From UBA1479 sp040218445 (lineage in GTDB: Bacteria; Pseudomonadota; Alphaproteobacteria; Rhodospirillales; Casp-alpha2), in the NCBI GenBank assembly GCA_040218445.1, contig JAVJRK010000004.1:1-64000 (forward strand): 64,000 bases of DNA, given 5' to 3'. Position 1 is the stretch's first letter; each line of letters begins with the position of its first letter. Under the pieces are notes generated by a model. That model did no database searches, was not told the origin of the DNA, and saw nothing but the letters and a program-made list of their open reading frames with translations. Below are positions 26,263 through 35,187 of the stretch, one piece after another. The position numbers and the translations under genes were made by a program.

Positions 26263-26323
26263 CTTCATTCCCACGCTGGCGGAAATCCATGGGCCTGGCC
26301 TCTACCTTTGCGGGGGGATGAGG
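26263..26323. repeat. Degenerate palindromic repeat (REP/MITE-like)
   Basis: CTTCATTCCCACGC (26263-26276) and GCGGGGGGATGAGG (26310-26323) are imperfect inverted ends (about 11 of 14 matching). The left end has an inner ATTCCCACGC-TG-GCGGAAAT stem and then CCATGGGCC. This recalls the common intergenic element that reads like CATTCCCGCGAAAGCGGGAATCCATGGGC. Only one copy was seen in this window. Confidence 0.45.
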
Positions 26324-26451
26324 AAAATGGAAATTACTCAGCTATTCGTATCTGCAATGCCGACGAAGCCTCCTCTCGCCGATTCAGGGCCTCCCGGATC
26401 GGACGAAAATGGTCGATTGTTTCACGACAGAACATCTTGTAGGGAGGACAT

Positions 26452-26889
26452 ATGGCACTCAAACGAATGGATAACATAGGAATCGTCGTCGAGGACCTCG
26501 GAGGGACGATTGATTTTTTTCTTGAACTCGGCCTTGAACTCGAAGGGCGGACCATCATCGAAGGAGAGTGGGCTGGGCGCGTCACTGGCCTAGGCGACCA
26601 GCGCATCGAAATTGCCATGATGCGCACCCCGGACGGCCACGGGCGACTAGAACTCTCCCGCTTTCTTACGCCGCCTGCCGTCGCGGACCATCGTAACGCT
26701 CCGGTGAACGCGCTAGGCTATCTCCGCGTCATGTTCACCGTGGACAATATCGACGAGACCCTTGAAAGGCTGCGTGATCATGGCGCGCAACTCGTAGGTG
26801 AGGTCGTCCAGTATAATGACGCGTACCGGCTCTGCTACATTCGTGGGCCTGAAAAACTTCTTATCGGACTCGCCCAAGAACTCGGCTGA
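26452..26889 (+). CDS. VOC superfamily (glyoxalase/bleomycin-resistance fold) protein
   Basis: A 145-residue protein with two beta-alpha-beta-beta-beta units: the first opens DNIGIVVEDLGGTIDFF, the second LRVMFTVDNIDETLERL. Possible metal ligands are sparse, so the enzymatic class is open. ATG 26452 follows GGGAGG closely. My hand count gives about 57% GC, below its neighbours, and it uses TTT, AAA and CTA codons that they avoid. With the repeat just upstream and no operon partner, this looks like a recent arrival. Confidence 0.75.
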   Translation: MALKRMDNIGIVVEDLGGTIDFFLELGLELEGRTIIEGEWAGRVTGLGDQRIEIAMMRTPDGHGRLELSRFLTPPAVADHRNAPVNALGYLRVMFTVDNIDETLERLRDHGAQLVGEVVQYNDAYRLCYIRGPEKLLIGLAQELG

Positions 26890-26950
26890 GGCCATTACGA
26901 ACAGATCGACAAAGATTGATGGACGGACGGGCAAGCCCACCTCGAAGCCG

Positions 26951-28996
26951 TCACTCCGCCGCCGTGGGCAGCCCTTCGGCGGCGAGATCGACGATCTGAT
27001 CCATGATCGCGGTCAGGTCGAAGTCCTTGGGCGTGTAAACCCGGGCGACACCGGCGGCCTTGAGCGTTTCCGCATCGGCGGGCGGGATGATGCCGCCCGC
27101 GACCACGGGGATGTCGTCCAGGCCTTCGGCGCGCATCAGATCCATGACGTCTGTAACCAAGGCCACGTGCGAGCCCGACAGAACCGACAATCCCACCACA
27201 TGCACGGCCTCGTCACGGGCGGCGCTGACGATCTGTTCCGGGGTCAAGCGGATGCCTTCGTAGACGACCTCCATCCCCGCGTCCCGCGCCCGCACGGCAA
27301 TCTGTTCCGCCCCGTTGGAATGGCCATCCAGGCCCGGCTTGCCGACCAGAATCTTGATGCGGCGGCCGAGAGCGTCGGAGACTTCCTCGACCCGCCCACG
27401 CACGGCGGCGATATCGCCCGCCGCCCCCAGGGCCGTACCGGAAATGCCGGTGGGGGCGCGGTATTCACCGAACACGTCGCGTAAGGCGCTGCCCCATTCG
27501 CCCGTGGTCACGCCCGCATGGGCGCATTGGATAGAGGCTTCCATGATGTTGGCATCGGTTTTGGCGGCTTCGGTCAGGGCCCGAAGTGCCGCCTGTGCCT
27601 TGGCGTCGTCCCGCGATTCCCGCCAGGCGTTCAAGGCCGCGATCTGTTGGGCTTCGACCTCGGGCGCAACCGTGACGATGGCGCCGCTTTCGCCCACCAG
27701 GGGCGAGGGTTCGGCCTCCGTATACTTGTTGACGCCGACGACGACCTGCTCCCCCGCCTCGATGGCGGCCAACCGTTTGGCGCTCGCCTCGACCAGGCGC
27801 TGTTTCATGTATCCGGCCTCGATCGCCTGAACGGCGCCGCCCATGGCTTCGATGCGGGCAAGTTCGGCCAAAGCCTGGGCCTTCAATTCTTCGACCTTGG
27901 CCTCGATCTCCGTGCTTCCGTCGAAGATATCGCCGAATTCCAGAAGATCGGTCTCATAGGCCACGATTTGCTGCAGGCGCAGCGACCATTGCTGGTCCCA
28001 GGGGCGCGGCAGGCCCAAGGCTTCGTTCCAGGCCGGAAGCTGCACCGCGCGCGCGCGCGCGTTTTTCGACAGCGTCACCGCCAGCATTTCCAACAAGATG
28101 CGGTAGACGTTGTTTTCCGGCTGCTGTTCCGTCAGGCCCAGGGAGTTGACCTGCACGCCATAGCGGAAGCGGCGGTATTTTTCGTCCTCGACGCCGTAGC
28201 GGTCACGCGTGATCTCGTCCCACAGTTCGGTGAAGGCGCGCATTTTCGACAGCTCGGTGATGAAGCGCATGCCCGCGTTGACGAAAAAGCTGATACGCCC
28301 GACCAGACGCGGAAAATCTTCATCCGATACCTGGCCCGAGGCCTTGACCGTATCCAGGATCGCCCGCGCATTGGCCAGCGCATAGGCCAGTTCCTGGACC
28401 GGCGTGGCGCCCGCTTCCTGCAGGTGATAGCTGCACACATTGACCGGGTTCCATTTCGGCACCTCGGCACAGGTGAAGGCGATGGTGTCCGACGTCAGGC
28501 GCAGGGACGGGCCCGGCGGGAAGATATAGGTCCCGCGCGAAAGGTATTCCTTCAACACATCGTTCTGCGTGGTGCCCGCCAGATCGGCACGCGACGCCCC
28601 CTGGCGTTCCGCCGCCGCGATGTACAGTGCCAGCAGCCAGGCCGCCGGCGCGTTGATGGTCATCGAAGTGTTCATCTGCGCCAGCGGAATGCCGTCGAAC
28701 AGTTGTTCCATGTCGCCCAGGTGCGAGATCGGCACGCCGACCTTGCCGACCTCGCCACGGGCGAGCGGATGGTCCGCGTCATAGCCCGTCTGCGTCGGCA
28801 GGTCGAAGGCGACGGACAAACCCGTCTGCCCCTTTTCCAGGTTGGAGCGGTAAAGCGCGTTTGATTCCTTGGCCGAGGAATGCCCCGAATAGGTGCGGAA
28901 CATCCAGGGGCGGTCCTTGGCCTTGCCGGTCACCGGCGCGGCGGAATCTTGCTGCGAAGCCGAAATTTTTGCTGCATTTGCTAAATCATCACTCAT
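26951..28996 (-). CDS. ecm: Ethylmalonyl-CoA mutase (MeaA-like)
   Basis: A 681-residue AdoCbl-dependent mutase that converts (2R)-ethylmalonyl-CoA to methylsuccinyl-CoA in the ethylmalonyl-CoA pathway. The TIM-barrel substrate domain covers about residues 25-540 (RTYSGHSSAKESN, AFDLPTQTGYD, FPPGPSLRLTSDTIAF). The C-terminal B12 domain carries the base-off motif in GKPGLDGHSNG (about 555-565) and SVLSGSH. The size and single-chain layout match MeaA/Ecm rather than the longer methylmalonyl-CoA mutase. The placement opposite ccr-mcd, the other two signature genes, supports the assignment. Confidence 0.94.
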   Translation of the reverse strand: MSDDLANAAKISASQQDSAAPVTGKAKDRPWMFRTYSGHSSAKESNALYRSNLEKGQTGLSVAFDLPTQTGYDADHPLARGEVGKVGVPISHLGDMEQLFDGIPLAQMNTSMTINAPAAWLLALYIAAAERQGASRADLAGTTQNDVLKEYLSRGTYIFPPGPSLRLTSDTIAFTCAEVPKWNPVNVCSYHLQEAGATPVQELAYALANARAILDTVKASGQVSDEDFPRLVGRISFFVNAGMRFITELSKMRAFTELWDEITRDRYGVEDEKYRRFRYGVQVNSLGLTEQQPENNVYRILLEMLAVTLSKNARARAVQLPAWNEALGLPRPWDQQWSLRLQQIVAYETDLLEFGDIFDGSTEIEAKVEELKAQALAELARIEAMGGAVQAIEAGYMKQRLVEASAKRLAAIEAGEQVVVGVNKYTEAEPSPLVGESGAIVTVAPEVEAQQIAALNAWRESRDDAKAQAALRALTEAAKTDANIMEASIQCAHAGVTTGEWGSALRDVFGEYRAPTGISGTALGAAGDIAAVRGRVEEVSDALGRRIKILVGKPGLDGHSNGAEQIAVRARDAGMEVVYEGIRLTPEQIVSAARDEAVHVVGLSVLSGSHVALVTDVMDLMRAEGLDDIPVVAGGIIPPADAETLKAAGVARVYTPKDFDLTAIMDQIVDLAAEGLPTAAE

Positions 28997-29224
28997 TACG
29001 CGCTCCCGATAAAATGGCTGAAATCAGCCATTTATTCCGTATATGTGTAATTTTATTTCGTTTTTTTATTTGTTAACGAAAGATAGCATTTTGTGCATTG
29101 CGAAGAAAATGTAAAGCGGATATGACCAATAGGACAACAAAAATGGCCGCATGCCGAACAATAAGATACAGGCAAAAACGCGGACCGTTGGGGATGGCGT
29201 AACTGATGTGAGAAGGAGGCAGCA
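28997..29224. promoter_or_regulatory. Divergent ecm/ccr control region
   Basis: This AT-rich gap of 228 bases must hold both promoters. An imperfect dyad centred at 29099 has CATTTT (29087-29092) and AAAATG (29106-29111) arms with further partial symmetry (8 of 12 positions per half match). GTTAACGAA and a run of T lie beside it toward ecm. Toward ccr, GAAGGAGG provides a strong Shine-Dalgarno. No named operator was recognised with confidence. Confidence 0.5.
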
Positions 29225-30505
29225 ATGACGGATGCCGCCGAAGTGATCGAATTGACACCGGAACTGCCGAAAAAAGACCTTTACGAGGTCGGGGAAATTC
29301 CGCCCCTCGGCCATGTGCCGAAACAGATGTATGCCTGGGCGATCCGCAAGGAACGCCACGGCGAGCCCGATACCGCCATGCAGGTCGAGGTCGTCGACGT
29401 GCCCGAGTTGGACAGCCACGACGTGCTGGTCATGGTGATGGCCGCGGGCGTCAACTACAACGGCGTCTGGGCCTCGCTGGGCCTGCCGATCTCGCCGTTT
29501 GATTATCACAAGGCCGAGTATCACATCGCCGGCTCCGACGCCTCGGGCGTGGTCTATGCCGTGGGCGCCAAGGTCAAACGCTTCAAGGTCGGCGACGAAG
29601 TCGTGGTTCATTGTAATCAGGACGACGGCGACGACGAGGAATGCAACGGTGGCGATCCCATGTTTTCGACCTCGCAGCGCATCTGGGGATATGAGACGCC
29701 GGACGGGTCCTTCGCCCAGTTCTGCCGCGTGCAGGACCGCCAATGCATGCCCCGGCCGCGCCACCTGACCTGGGAAGAAAGTGCGTGCTACACCCTGGTG
29801 CTGGCCACGGCCTACCGCATGCTGTTCGGCCATCGCCCGCATATCCTGCGGCCCGGCCATAACGTTCTGATCTGGGGGGCCTCGGGGGGCCTGGGCTCCA
29901 TGGCGGTGCAGCTTTGCGCCGTTTCGGGTGCCAATGCCATCGGCGTGATTTCCGAAGAAGACAAGCGCGATTTCGTCATGTCGCTGGGTGCGAAGGCCGT
30001 GATCAACCGCAAGGATTTCAATTGCTGGGGCCAGTTGCCCGAAGTCAACGGCCCGGGCTTCAAGGAATACATGGCCGAGACCCGCAAGTTCGGCAAAGCC
30101 ATCTGGGACATCACCGGCAAGGGCAACGACGTCGACTTCGTGTTCGAACATCCCGGCGAGGCGACCTTCCCCGTGAGCTGCAACGTGGTCAAGCGCGGCG
30201 GCATGGTCGTGTTCTGCGCCGGCACCACGGGCTATAACCTGACCATGGACGCACGGTTCGTGTGGATGCGCCAGAAACGCATCCAGGGCAGCCACTTCGC
30301 CAACCTGAAGCAGGCCGCCCAGGCCAACCAGTTGGTGATCGAACGCCGTCTTGACCCCTGCATGTCCGAGGTCTTTTCCTGGGACGAGATTCCGGCGGCC
30401 CATATGAAAATGCGTGCCAACCTGCACAAGCCCGGTAACATGGCCGTGCTGGTGCAGGCCAAGCGGCCCGGGTTCCGGACCATCGAGGACTGCATTTCAG
30501 CCTGA
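29225..30505 (+). CDS. ccr: Crotonyl-CoA carboxylase/reductase
   Basis: A 426-residue NADPH-dependent medium-chain dehydrogenase/reductase-fold enzyme that reductively carboxylates crotonyl-CoA to (2S)-ethylmalonyl-CoA, the defining step of the ethylmalonyl-CoA pathway. Blocks typical of Ccr are YAWAIRKERHGEP, GVNYNGVWASLG, YHIAGSDASGVV, the QDDGDDEECNGGDPMFSTSQ-type acidic loop (read as separate parts), and the NADP site WGASGGLGSMA (about 217-227). The FEHPGEATFP block near residue 315 also fits. ATG 29225 has a strong AAGGAGG upstream. The gene is divergent from ecm and 44 bases ahead of mcd. Confidence 0.96.
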   Translation: MTDAAEVIELTPELPKKDLYEVGEIPPLGHVPKQMYAWAIRKERHGEPDTAMQVEVVDVPELDSHDVLVMVMAAGVNYNGVWASLGLPISPFDYHKAEYHIAGSDASGVVYAVGAKVKRFKVGDEVVVHCNQDDGDDEECNGGDPMFSTSQRIWGYETPDGSFAQFCRVQDRQCMPRPRHLTWEESACYTLVLATAYRMLFGHRPHILRPGHNVLIWGASGGLGSMAVQLCAVSGANAIGVISEEDKRDFVMSLGAKAVINRKDFNCWGQLPEVNGPGFKEYMAETRKFGKAIWDITGKGNDVDFVFEHPGEATFPVSCNVVKRGGMVVFCAGTTGYNLTMDARFVWMRQKRIQGSHFANLKQAAQANQLVIERRLDPCMSEVFSWDEIPAAHMKMRANLHKPGNMAVLVQAKRPGFRTIEDCISA

Positions 30506-30549
30506 CAGCCCCGGGGCGCAAGCCCCGGTTGATACCAAGGAGACGCGTC

Positions 30550-32223
30550 ATGGACGCCAGCGGACCCAGCGGCGATATCCTGCTGCCCGATCTTTTGCCC
30601 CTTTGCCGCGAGGCCCAGGGAGCAGCCGACGACGTGTTCGCCGCCGCCCGGCGCCATGTCGCCGACACCTGCACCCAGGACGGCAAAGTCTCTCCCGCCC
30701 TGGTCGACGCCAATCAGTACGCGGCCCATGGCCTCGCCTGGCTGGCGACCTATGTGGAAGGCCTGCGCCAAATGCTGGGCTGGGCCGAACGCCTGGAAGG
30801 TGCGGGCAGCCTGGGCGAAATGGAACAGCTGATGGTCCAGGCCGCGTTCGGCGAATACCTGGCGCAGATCCGGGGCGGCATTGCGCTGTCCCAGGTTGAA
30901 ATCCTGCGCCCGGCGGACATGGGCCTGACGGCCGAAGATTTGGCGCCGCTTGACGGCGCCGCCGCCAAGGCCTTGATCGCGGGCGGCAACACCCCAGCGC
31001 TGCGCGCCCGCATGGGTGAAATCATGGCCGAAGGCCATTTCGGCAACCTGGGCCTGGACGATGAAATGCTGGAAATGGTGCGCGACCAGTTCCACAAGTT
31101 CGTCGAGGAACAGGTCATGCCCCATGCCCATGAATGGCATCTGGCCGACAACCTGATTCCGATCGAGGTGGTCGATCAGATGGCCGAACTGGGCGTGTTC
31201 GGCCTGACCGTGCCGGAAGAAGGCGGCGGCCTGGGCATGGGCAAGACCGCCATGTGCGTGGTCACGGAAGAATTGTCGCGCGGCTATATCGGCGTGGGTT
31301 CGCTCGGTACCCGTTCGGAAATCGCGGCGGAACTGATCCGCCTTGGCGGCACCCCGGAACAGCAGGCCCATTACCTGCCCAAGATCGCATCGGGCGAAAT
31401 TCTGCCGACGGCCGTGTTCACGGAACCCAATACGGGATCGGACTTGGCCAGCTTGAAGACCCGCGCGGTCAAGGACGGCGATACCTATAAAGTCACCGGC
31501 AACAAGACCTGGATCACCCATGCGTCGCGGTCCGATCTGATGACGTTGTTGGTCCGCACGGACGCGAATGAGCCCGGCTACAAGGGGCTTTCCATGCTGC
31601 TGGCGGAAAAGCCCCGCGGCACGGAAAACGATCCCTTCCCCGCTTCTGGAATGTCTGGTGGCGAGATCGAGGTTCTGGGCTACCGCGGGATGAAGGAATA
31701 CGAGCTCGGCTTCGACGGGTTTGAAGTGCCGGCCGGCCAGCTTCTGGGCGGCCAGGAAGGCCAGGGCTTCAAGCAGCTGATGGCGACGTTTGAAAGTGCC
31801 CGCATTCAGACGTCCGCCCGCGCCGTCGGCGTGGCACAGAACGCCATGGAACTGGGCCTGAAATACGCGACCGAGCGCATTCAGTTCGGGCAAGCCATCC
31901 ATGCCTTCCCGCGCGTTCACGGCAAGCTTGCCTGGATGGCCGTGGAAACCATGATCGCCCGGCAGCTGACCTATTTCGCGGCGCGGGAAAAGGATTCCGA
32001 CCGGCGCTGCGATATCGAGGCCGGCATGGCGAAGCTTTTGGGCGCGCGGACGGCCTGGTCCAACGCGGACAACGCCCTGCAGATCCACGGCGGCAACGGT
32101 TATGCCATGGAGTATCCGATTTCGCGGGTGCTCTGCGATGCGCGCATCTTGAACATTTTCGAGGGGGCGGCCGAAATCCAGGCCCAGGTCATCGCCCGCG
32201 GTCTAATTTCCGGGCGGAATTAG
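30550..32223 (+). CDS. mcd: (2S)-methylsuccinyl-CoA dehydrogenase
   Basis: A 557-residue acyl-CoA dehydrogenase with an extra N-terminal region (about residues 1-150), as in the Mcd type. It oxidises methylsuccinyl-CoA to mesaconyl-CoA using FAD. The catalytic domain shows FTEPNTGSDLA (about 295), TGNKTWITHASRSDLM, a flavin-binding QIHGGNGYAMEYP block and a C-terminal RVLCDARILNIFEG. ATG 30550 follows AAGGAG by 7 bases. The position right after ccr, and the long form, argue for Mcd rather than a generic dehydrogenase. Electrons would pass through ETF to the ETF-QO encoded at 51.2 kb. Confidence 0.92.
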   Translation: MDASGPSGDILLPDLLPLCREAQGAADDVFAAARRHVADTCTQDGKVSPALVDANQYAAHGLAWLATYVEGLRQMLGWAERLEGAGSLGEMEQLMVQAAFGEYLAQIRGGIALSQVEILRPADMGLTAEDLAPLDGAAAKALIAGGNTPALRARMGEIMAEGHFGNLGLDDEMLEMVRDQFHKFVEEQVMPHAHEWHLADNLIPIEVVDQMAELGVFGLTVPEEGGGLGMGKTAMCVVTEELSRGYIGVGSLGTRSEIAAELIRLGGTPEQQAHYLPKIASGEILPTAVFTEPNTGSDLASLKTRAVKDGDTYKVTGNKTWITHASRSDLMTLLVRTDANEPGYKGLSMLLAEKPRGTENDPFPASGMSGGEIEVLGYRGMKEYELGFDGFEVPAGQLLGGQEGQGFKQLMATFESARIQTSARAVGVAQNAMELGLKYATERIQFGQAIHAFPRVHGKLAWMAVETMIARQLTYFAAREKDSDRRCDIEAGMAKLLGARTAWSNADNALQIHGGNGYAMEYPISRVLCDARILNIFEGAAEIQAQVIARGLISGRN

Positions 32224-32334
32224 GTGTTTTCCGGCCAAACTTGAGATTTTCCGCCTGCTGTTGCAGTATTGCCTCGGGTTGATTGTTCGGCGCCGCTCCC
32301 CAGGGTGGTGCGACACCACGATTGGGGAAACGAC

Positions 32335-32694
32335 TTGGCACGCACCGATACCGGCGAGGACTTTCTTGCGGAAATCGCCCGCCTTTCAACTGAAGTCAGC
32401 AACTGCCGGGCCTTGTCACCGGACGACGGAAGACTTTCCCCCAAAACGGTCCTCAACCGATTTCAATTACGCTCCCGCCTGATCAACCTGCTGGACCTAG
32501 CGGCGCTCTGCCTACTGATGGGTGACCGCGTTCAAGAAGACGAACGCGCCATGTTGCGCAATCTTCATGACGAAATCCGCACGACCCGCGATGCTTTCGA
32601 CAACACCAAGTCCAAAGCCGCCAATGACTTGGCAAAGGAATGCTACGGCCTTGCCTATAAGGTCATGGTTCAGGGACAAAGCAACGCCGGCTGA
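32335..32694 (+). CDS. Small helical protein, unknown, paralogue A
   Basis: A 119-residue acidic, helix-rich protein. I chose the TTG start at 32335 (MARTDTGEDFL) because GGGGA lies 6 bases upstream and similarity to paralogue B begins after it; the frame stays open further upstream. The core RFQLRSRLINLLDLAALCLLMGD aligns with RFELHRTLVNLLHFTTIHMM of the gene at 32.9 kb. No known domain is recognised, and no membrane segment is convincing. A terminator follows, so it is a separate transcript from paralogue B. Confidence 0.6.
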   Translation: MARTDTGEDFLAEIARLSTEVSNCRALSPDDGRLSPKTVLNRFQLRSRLINLLDLAALCLLMGDRVQEDERAMLRNLHDEIRTTRDAFDNTKSKAANDLAKECYGLAYKVMVQGQSNAG

Positions 32695-32744
32695 CGTCTC
32701 CGCTCTCTTTATCCCGTCGACGTTTCTGAGGTCTGCCTGATCGA

Positions 32745-32787
32745 CCGCGCCGCTTCATGCCGCGTGATTGGCGCGGTTTTTGCTTTT
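32745..32787 (+). terminator. Intrinsic terminator after paralogue A
   Basis: CCGCGCC (32745-32751) pairs with GGCGCGG (32770-32776) and is followed by TTTTTGCTTTT. It separates the two paralogous small genes into different transcription units. Confidence 0.75.
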
Positions 32788-32857
32788 CCTGATGTAATCA
32801 TGCCAAGCGCCTCGGTGCCGCCGTTACCCGCCGAGGCAAAGGAAAAGAGACAGTGCC

Positions 32858-33226
32858 ATGCAAGAAGATAGATTTTGCAGTTATCTCAACGAATTAGAGG
32901 ATATGAACGGAACAATCCGGCAATGTCCTGCCTTCGACGTCAGGTCAATGGAATCCCGAGAACACCTGACACGTCGATTTGAATTGCATCGCACGCTTGT
33001 CAATTTGCTTCATTTCACCACGATCCACATGATGCGGAACGGGGCCAGGGACTACGATGCCGAAAGCACGCGCTGGATCACCGGGTCCATTGCGCAAGCA
33101 ACCTTGCAGGCCAACAAGATATTGCAGGAAGAAGACGCGGACTCCGTTCACGAACTTGCAACCCGAGCCATCGACCTGTCCCATGAAATCGTGGGCGAGT
33201 TCGATAATGCCGTTGCCACCCCCTGA
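32858..33226 (+). CDS. Small helical protein, unknown, paralogue B
   Basis: A 122-residue protein that aligns along its length with paralogue A: both have an N-terminal DRFCSYLNELED or EDFLAEIARLST helix, the RF.L...L.NLL core, and a last helix (AIDLSHEIVGEF against CYGLAYKVMVQG). There are no recognised catalytic residues. The leader contains a hairpin, GCCTCGG (32809-32815) with CCGAGGC (32831-32837), between the terminator of paralogue A and this ATG. The Shine-Dalgarno is weak (GGAAAAGAG further up). The function is unknown. Confidence 0.6.
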   Translation: MQEDRFCSYLNELEDMNGTIRQCPAFDVRSMESREHLTRRFELHRTLVNLLHFTTIHMMRNGARDYDAESTRWITGSIAQATLQANKILQEEDADSVHELATRAIDLSHEIVGEFDNAVATP

Positions 33227-33325
33227 CCAGCCACCACCGCGCCCGGGCATACGGCCCCACCCCCGGCACGCCCCAACACCGGAAAATTCGGTGACGCAGG
33301 TCCGCCGAAGGTCTATATCATCGGC

Positions 33326-33523
33326 ATGGAAGGCTTTTTCACCATACTGCTGATCATTGCCCTGGCCATGACGCTGCTGGTGCTGTTCGTCGGCATCGGC
33401 GCCTTTGCCGTGGGTGGCAAATTCAGCCAGAAATATTCCAACAAATTAATGCGCCTGCGTGTGCTGATGCAGGGCCTTGCGGTCATCCTGTTCGCCACGC
33501 TGATGATCCTCAGCGGCAAATAG
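33326..33523 (+). CDS. HIG1-like twin-transmembrane protein
   Basis: A 65-residue protein with two membrane segments (about residues 3-28 and 44-62) joined by a basic loop, GGKFSQKYSNKLMRLRV. The QKYSNKLMRLRV stretch matches the bacterial HIG1-domain signature. Such proteins are often encoded directly before PduO-type cobalamin adenosyltransferase, as here (29-base gap). A role in respiratory complexes is known for mitochondrial HIG1 proteins; a bacterial role is not established. Confidence 0.8.
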   Translation: MEGFFTILLIIALAMTLLVLFVGIGAFAVGGKFSQKYSNKLMRLRVLMQGLAVILFATLMILSGK

Positions 33524-33551
33524 CCGGCAATCCACGCGGAGGACGAATTCC

Positions 33552-34136
33552 TTGGTCACCTTATCCAAGATCTATACCCGGGGCGGCGACAGCGGCCAAA
33601 CCTCGTTGGGGTCGGGCGACCGCGTCGCCAAACACGACCTGCGGGTCGCGGCCTACGGCACCGTGGACGAAGCCAATTCCGTGATCGGCCTGGCCCGTTT
33701 GCACACCACATCCGGTGCCGGCGATGCCGATGCGGAAGCGGATGCCATGCTGGGCCGCGTGCAGAACGATTTGTTCGATCTGGGCGCCGATCTGTGCACC
33801 CCCGAAGGCGGGGCCCGGTCCGAAGGGGCGCTGCGCATCCAGGCTTCGCAAGTGGACCGCCTGGAGCAGGAAATCGACGCCATGAACGGCGACCTGGAGC
33901 CGCTGACATCCTTCATCCTGCCCGGTGGCGGGCCGGCCGCCGCCCATCTGCACCACGCCCGCACCGTGGCCCGGCGGGCCGAACGCCTGATCACCGAACT
34001 GGCGACGGCCGAAGACGTCAACCCGGCGGCCGTGAAGTACATCAACCGGCTGTCCGACCATCTGTTTGTCCTGGCCCGGCGGCTTAACGACGGCGGACGG
34101 GCCGACGTGCTTTGGGTGCCCGGCGCCAACCGCTGA
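33552..34136 (+). CDS. Cob(I)yrinic acid a,c-diamide adenosyltransferase, PduO type
   Basis: A 194-residue enzyme that transfers the 5'-deoxyadenosyl group of ATP to cob(I)alamin, making AdoCbl. The ATP-binding N-terminus is YTRGGDSGQTSLGSGDRV. The LDELNS-equivalent is TVDEANSVIG, and the trimer-interface helix shows ARTVARRAER and NRLSDHLFVLARRL. The TTG start at 33552 is supported by GGAGG 9 bases upstream and by the usual family N-terminus (VTLSKIYTRGGD). It supplies the cofactor needed by Ecm (26.9 kb) and NrdJ (window start). Confidence 0.93.
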   Translation: MVTLSKIYTRGGDSGQTSLGSGDRVAKHDLRVAAYGTVDEANSVIGLARLHTTSGAGDADAEADAMLGRVQNDLFDLGADLCTPEGGARSEGALRIQASQVDRLEQEIDAMNGDLEPLTSFILPGGGPAAAHLHHARTVARRAERLITELATAEDVNPAAVKYINRLSDHLFVLARRLNDGGRADVLWVPGANR

Positions 34137-34188
34137 AACGCGCCATCCATTACCTTGGCATTATGTATACAATCCGGCTGAACGGGCC

Positions 34189-34217
34189 TTGACCGCCCCT
34201 GGGCACAGCCCTATTGT
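34189..34217 (+). promoter_or_regulatory. Predicted promoter of the 3-hydroxybutyryl-CoA dehydrogenase gene
   Basis: TTGACC (34189-34194) and TATTGT (34212-34217) are 17 bases apart, about 78 bases before the start codon. Just upstream (34160-34173) ATTATGTATACAAT forms an imperfect dyad that recalls GntR-type sites. Confidence 0.5.
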
Positions 34218-34294
34218 GCGAGTGCGAACAGTCCAATTCCGGCAAAAAGATCGGACCGGGGCGGTGCGCATCGGAGTGTGGAGATTAGAAAATA

Positions 34295-35176
<882 letters not shown>

Positions 35177-35187
35177 TCAAGTGCGCG

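Noticed and set aside
26334..26627. Minus-strand frame ending near 26334 as a possible pseudogene remnant
   Set aside because: It lies opposite the VOC gene and its leader and matches no family; there is not enough to call a pseudogene.
30232..32088. 618-codon open frame on the minus strand opposite mcd
   Set aside because: It is a GC-codon shadow of mcd. It has no family motif, and its amino-acid make-up (His, Gln, Arg, Gly-rich) is typical of antisense frames.
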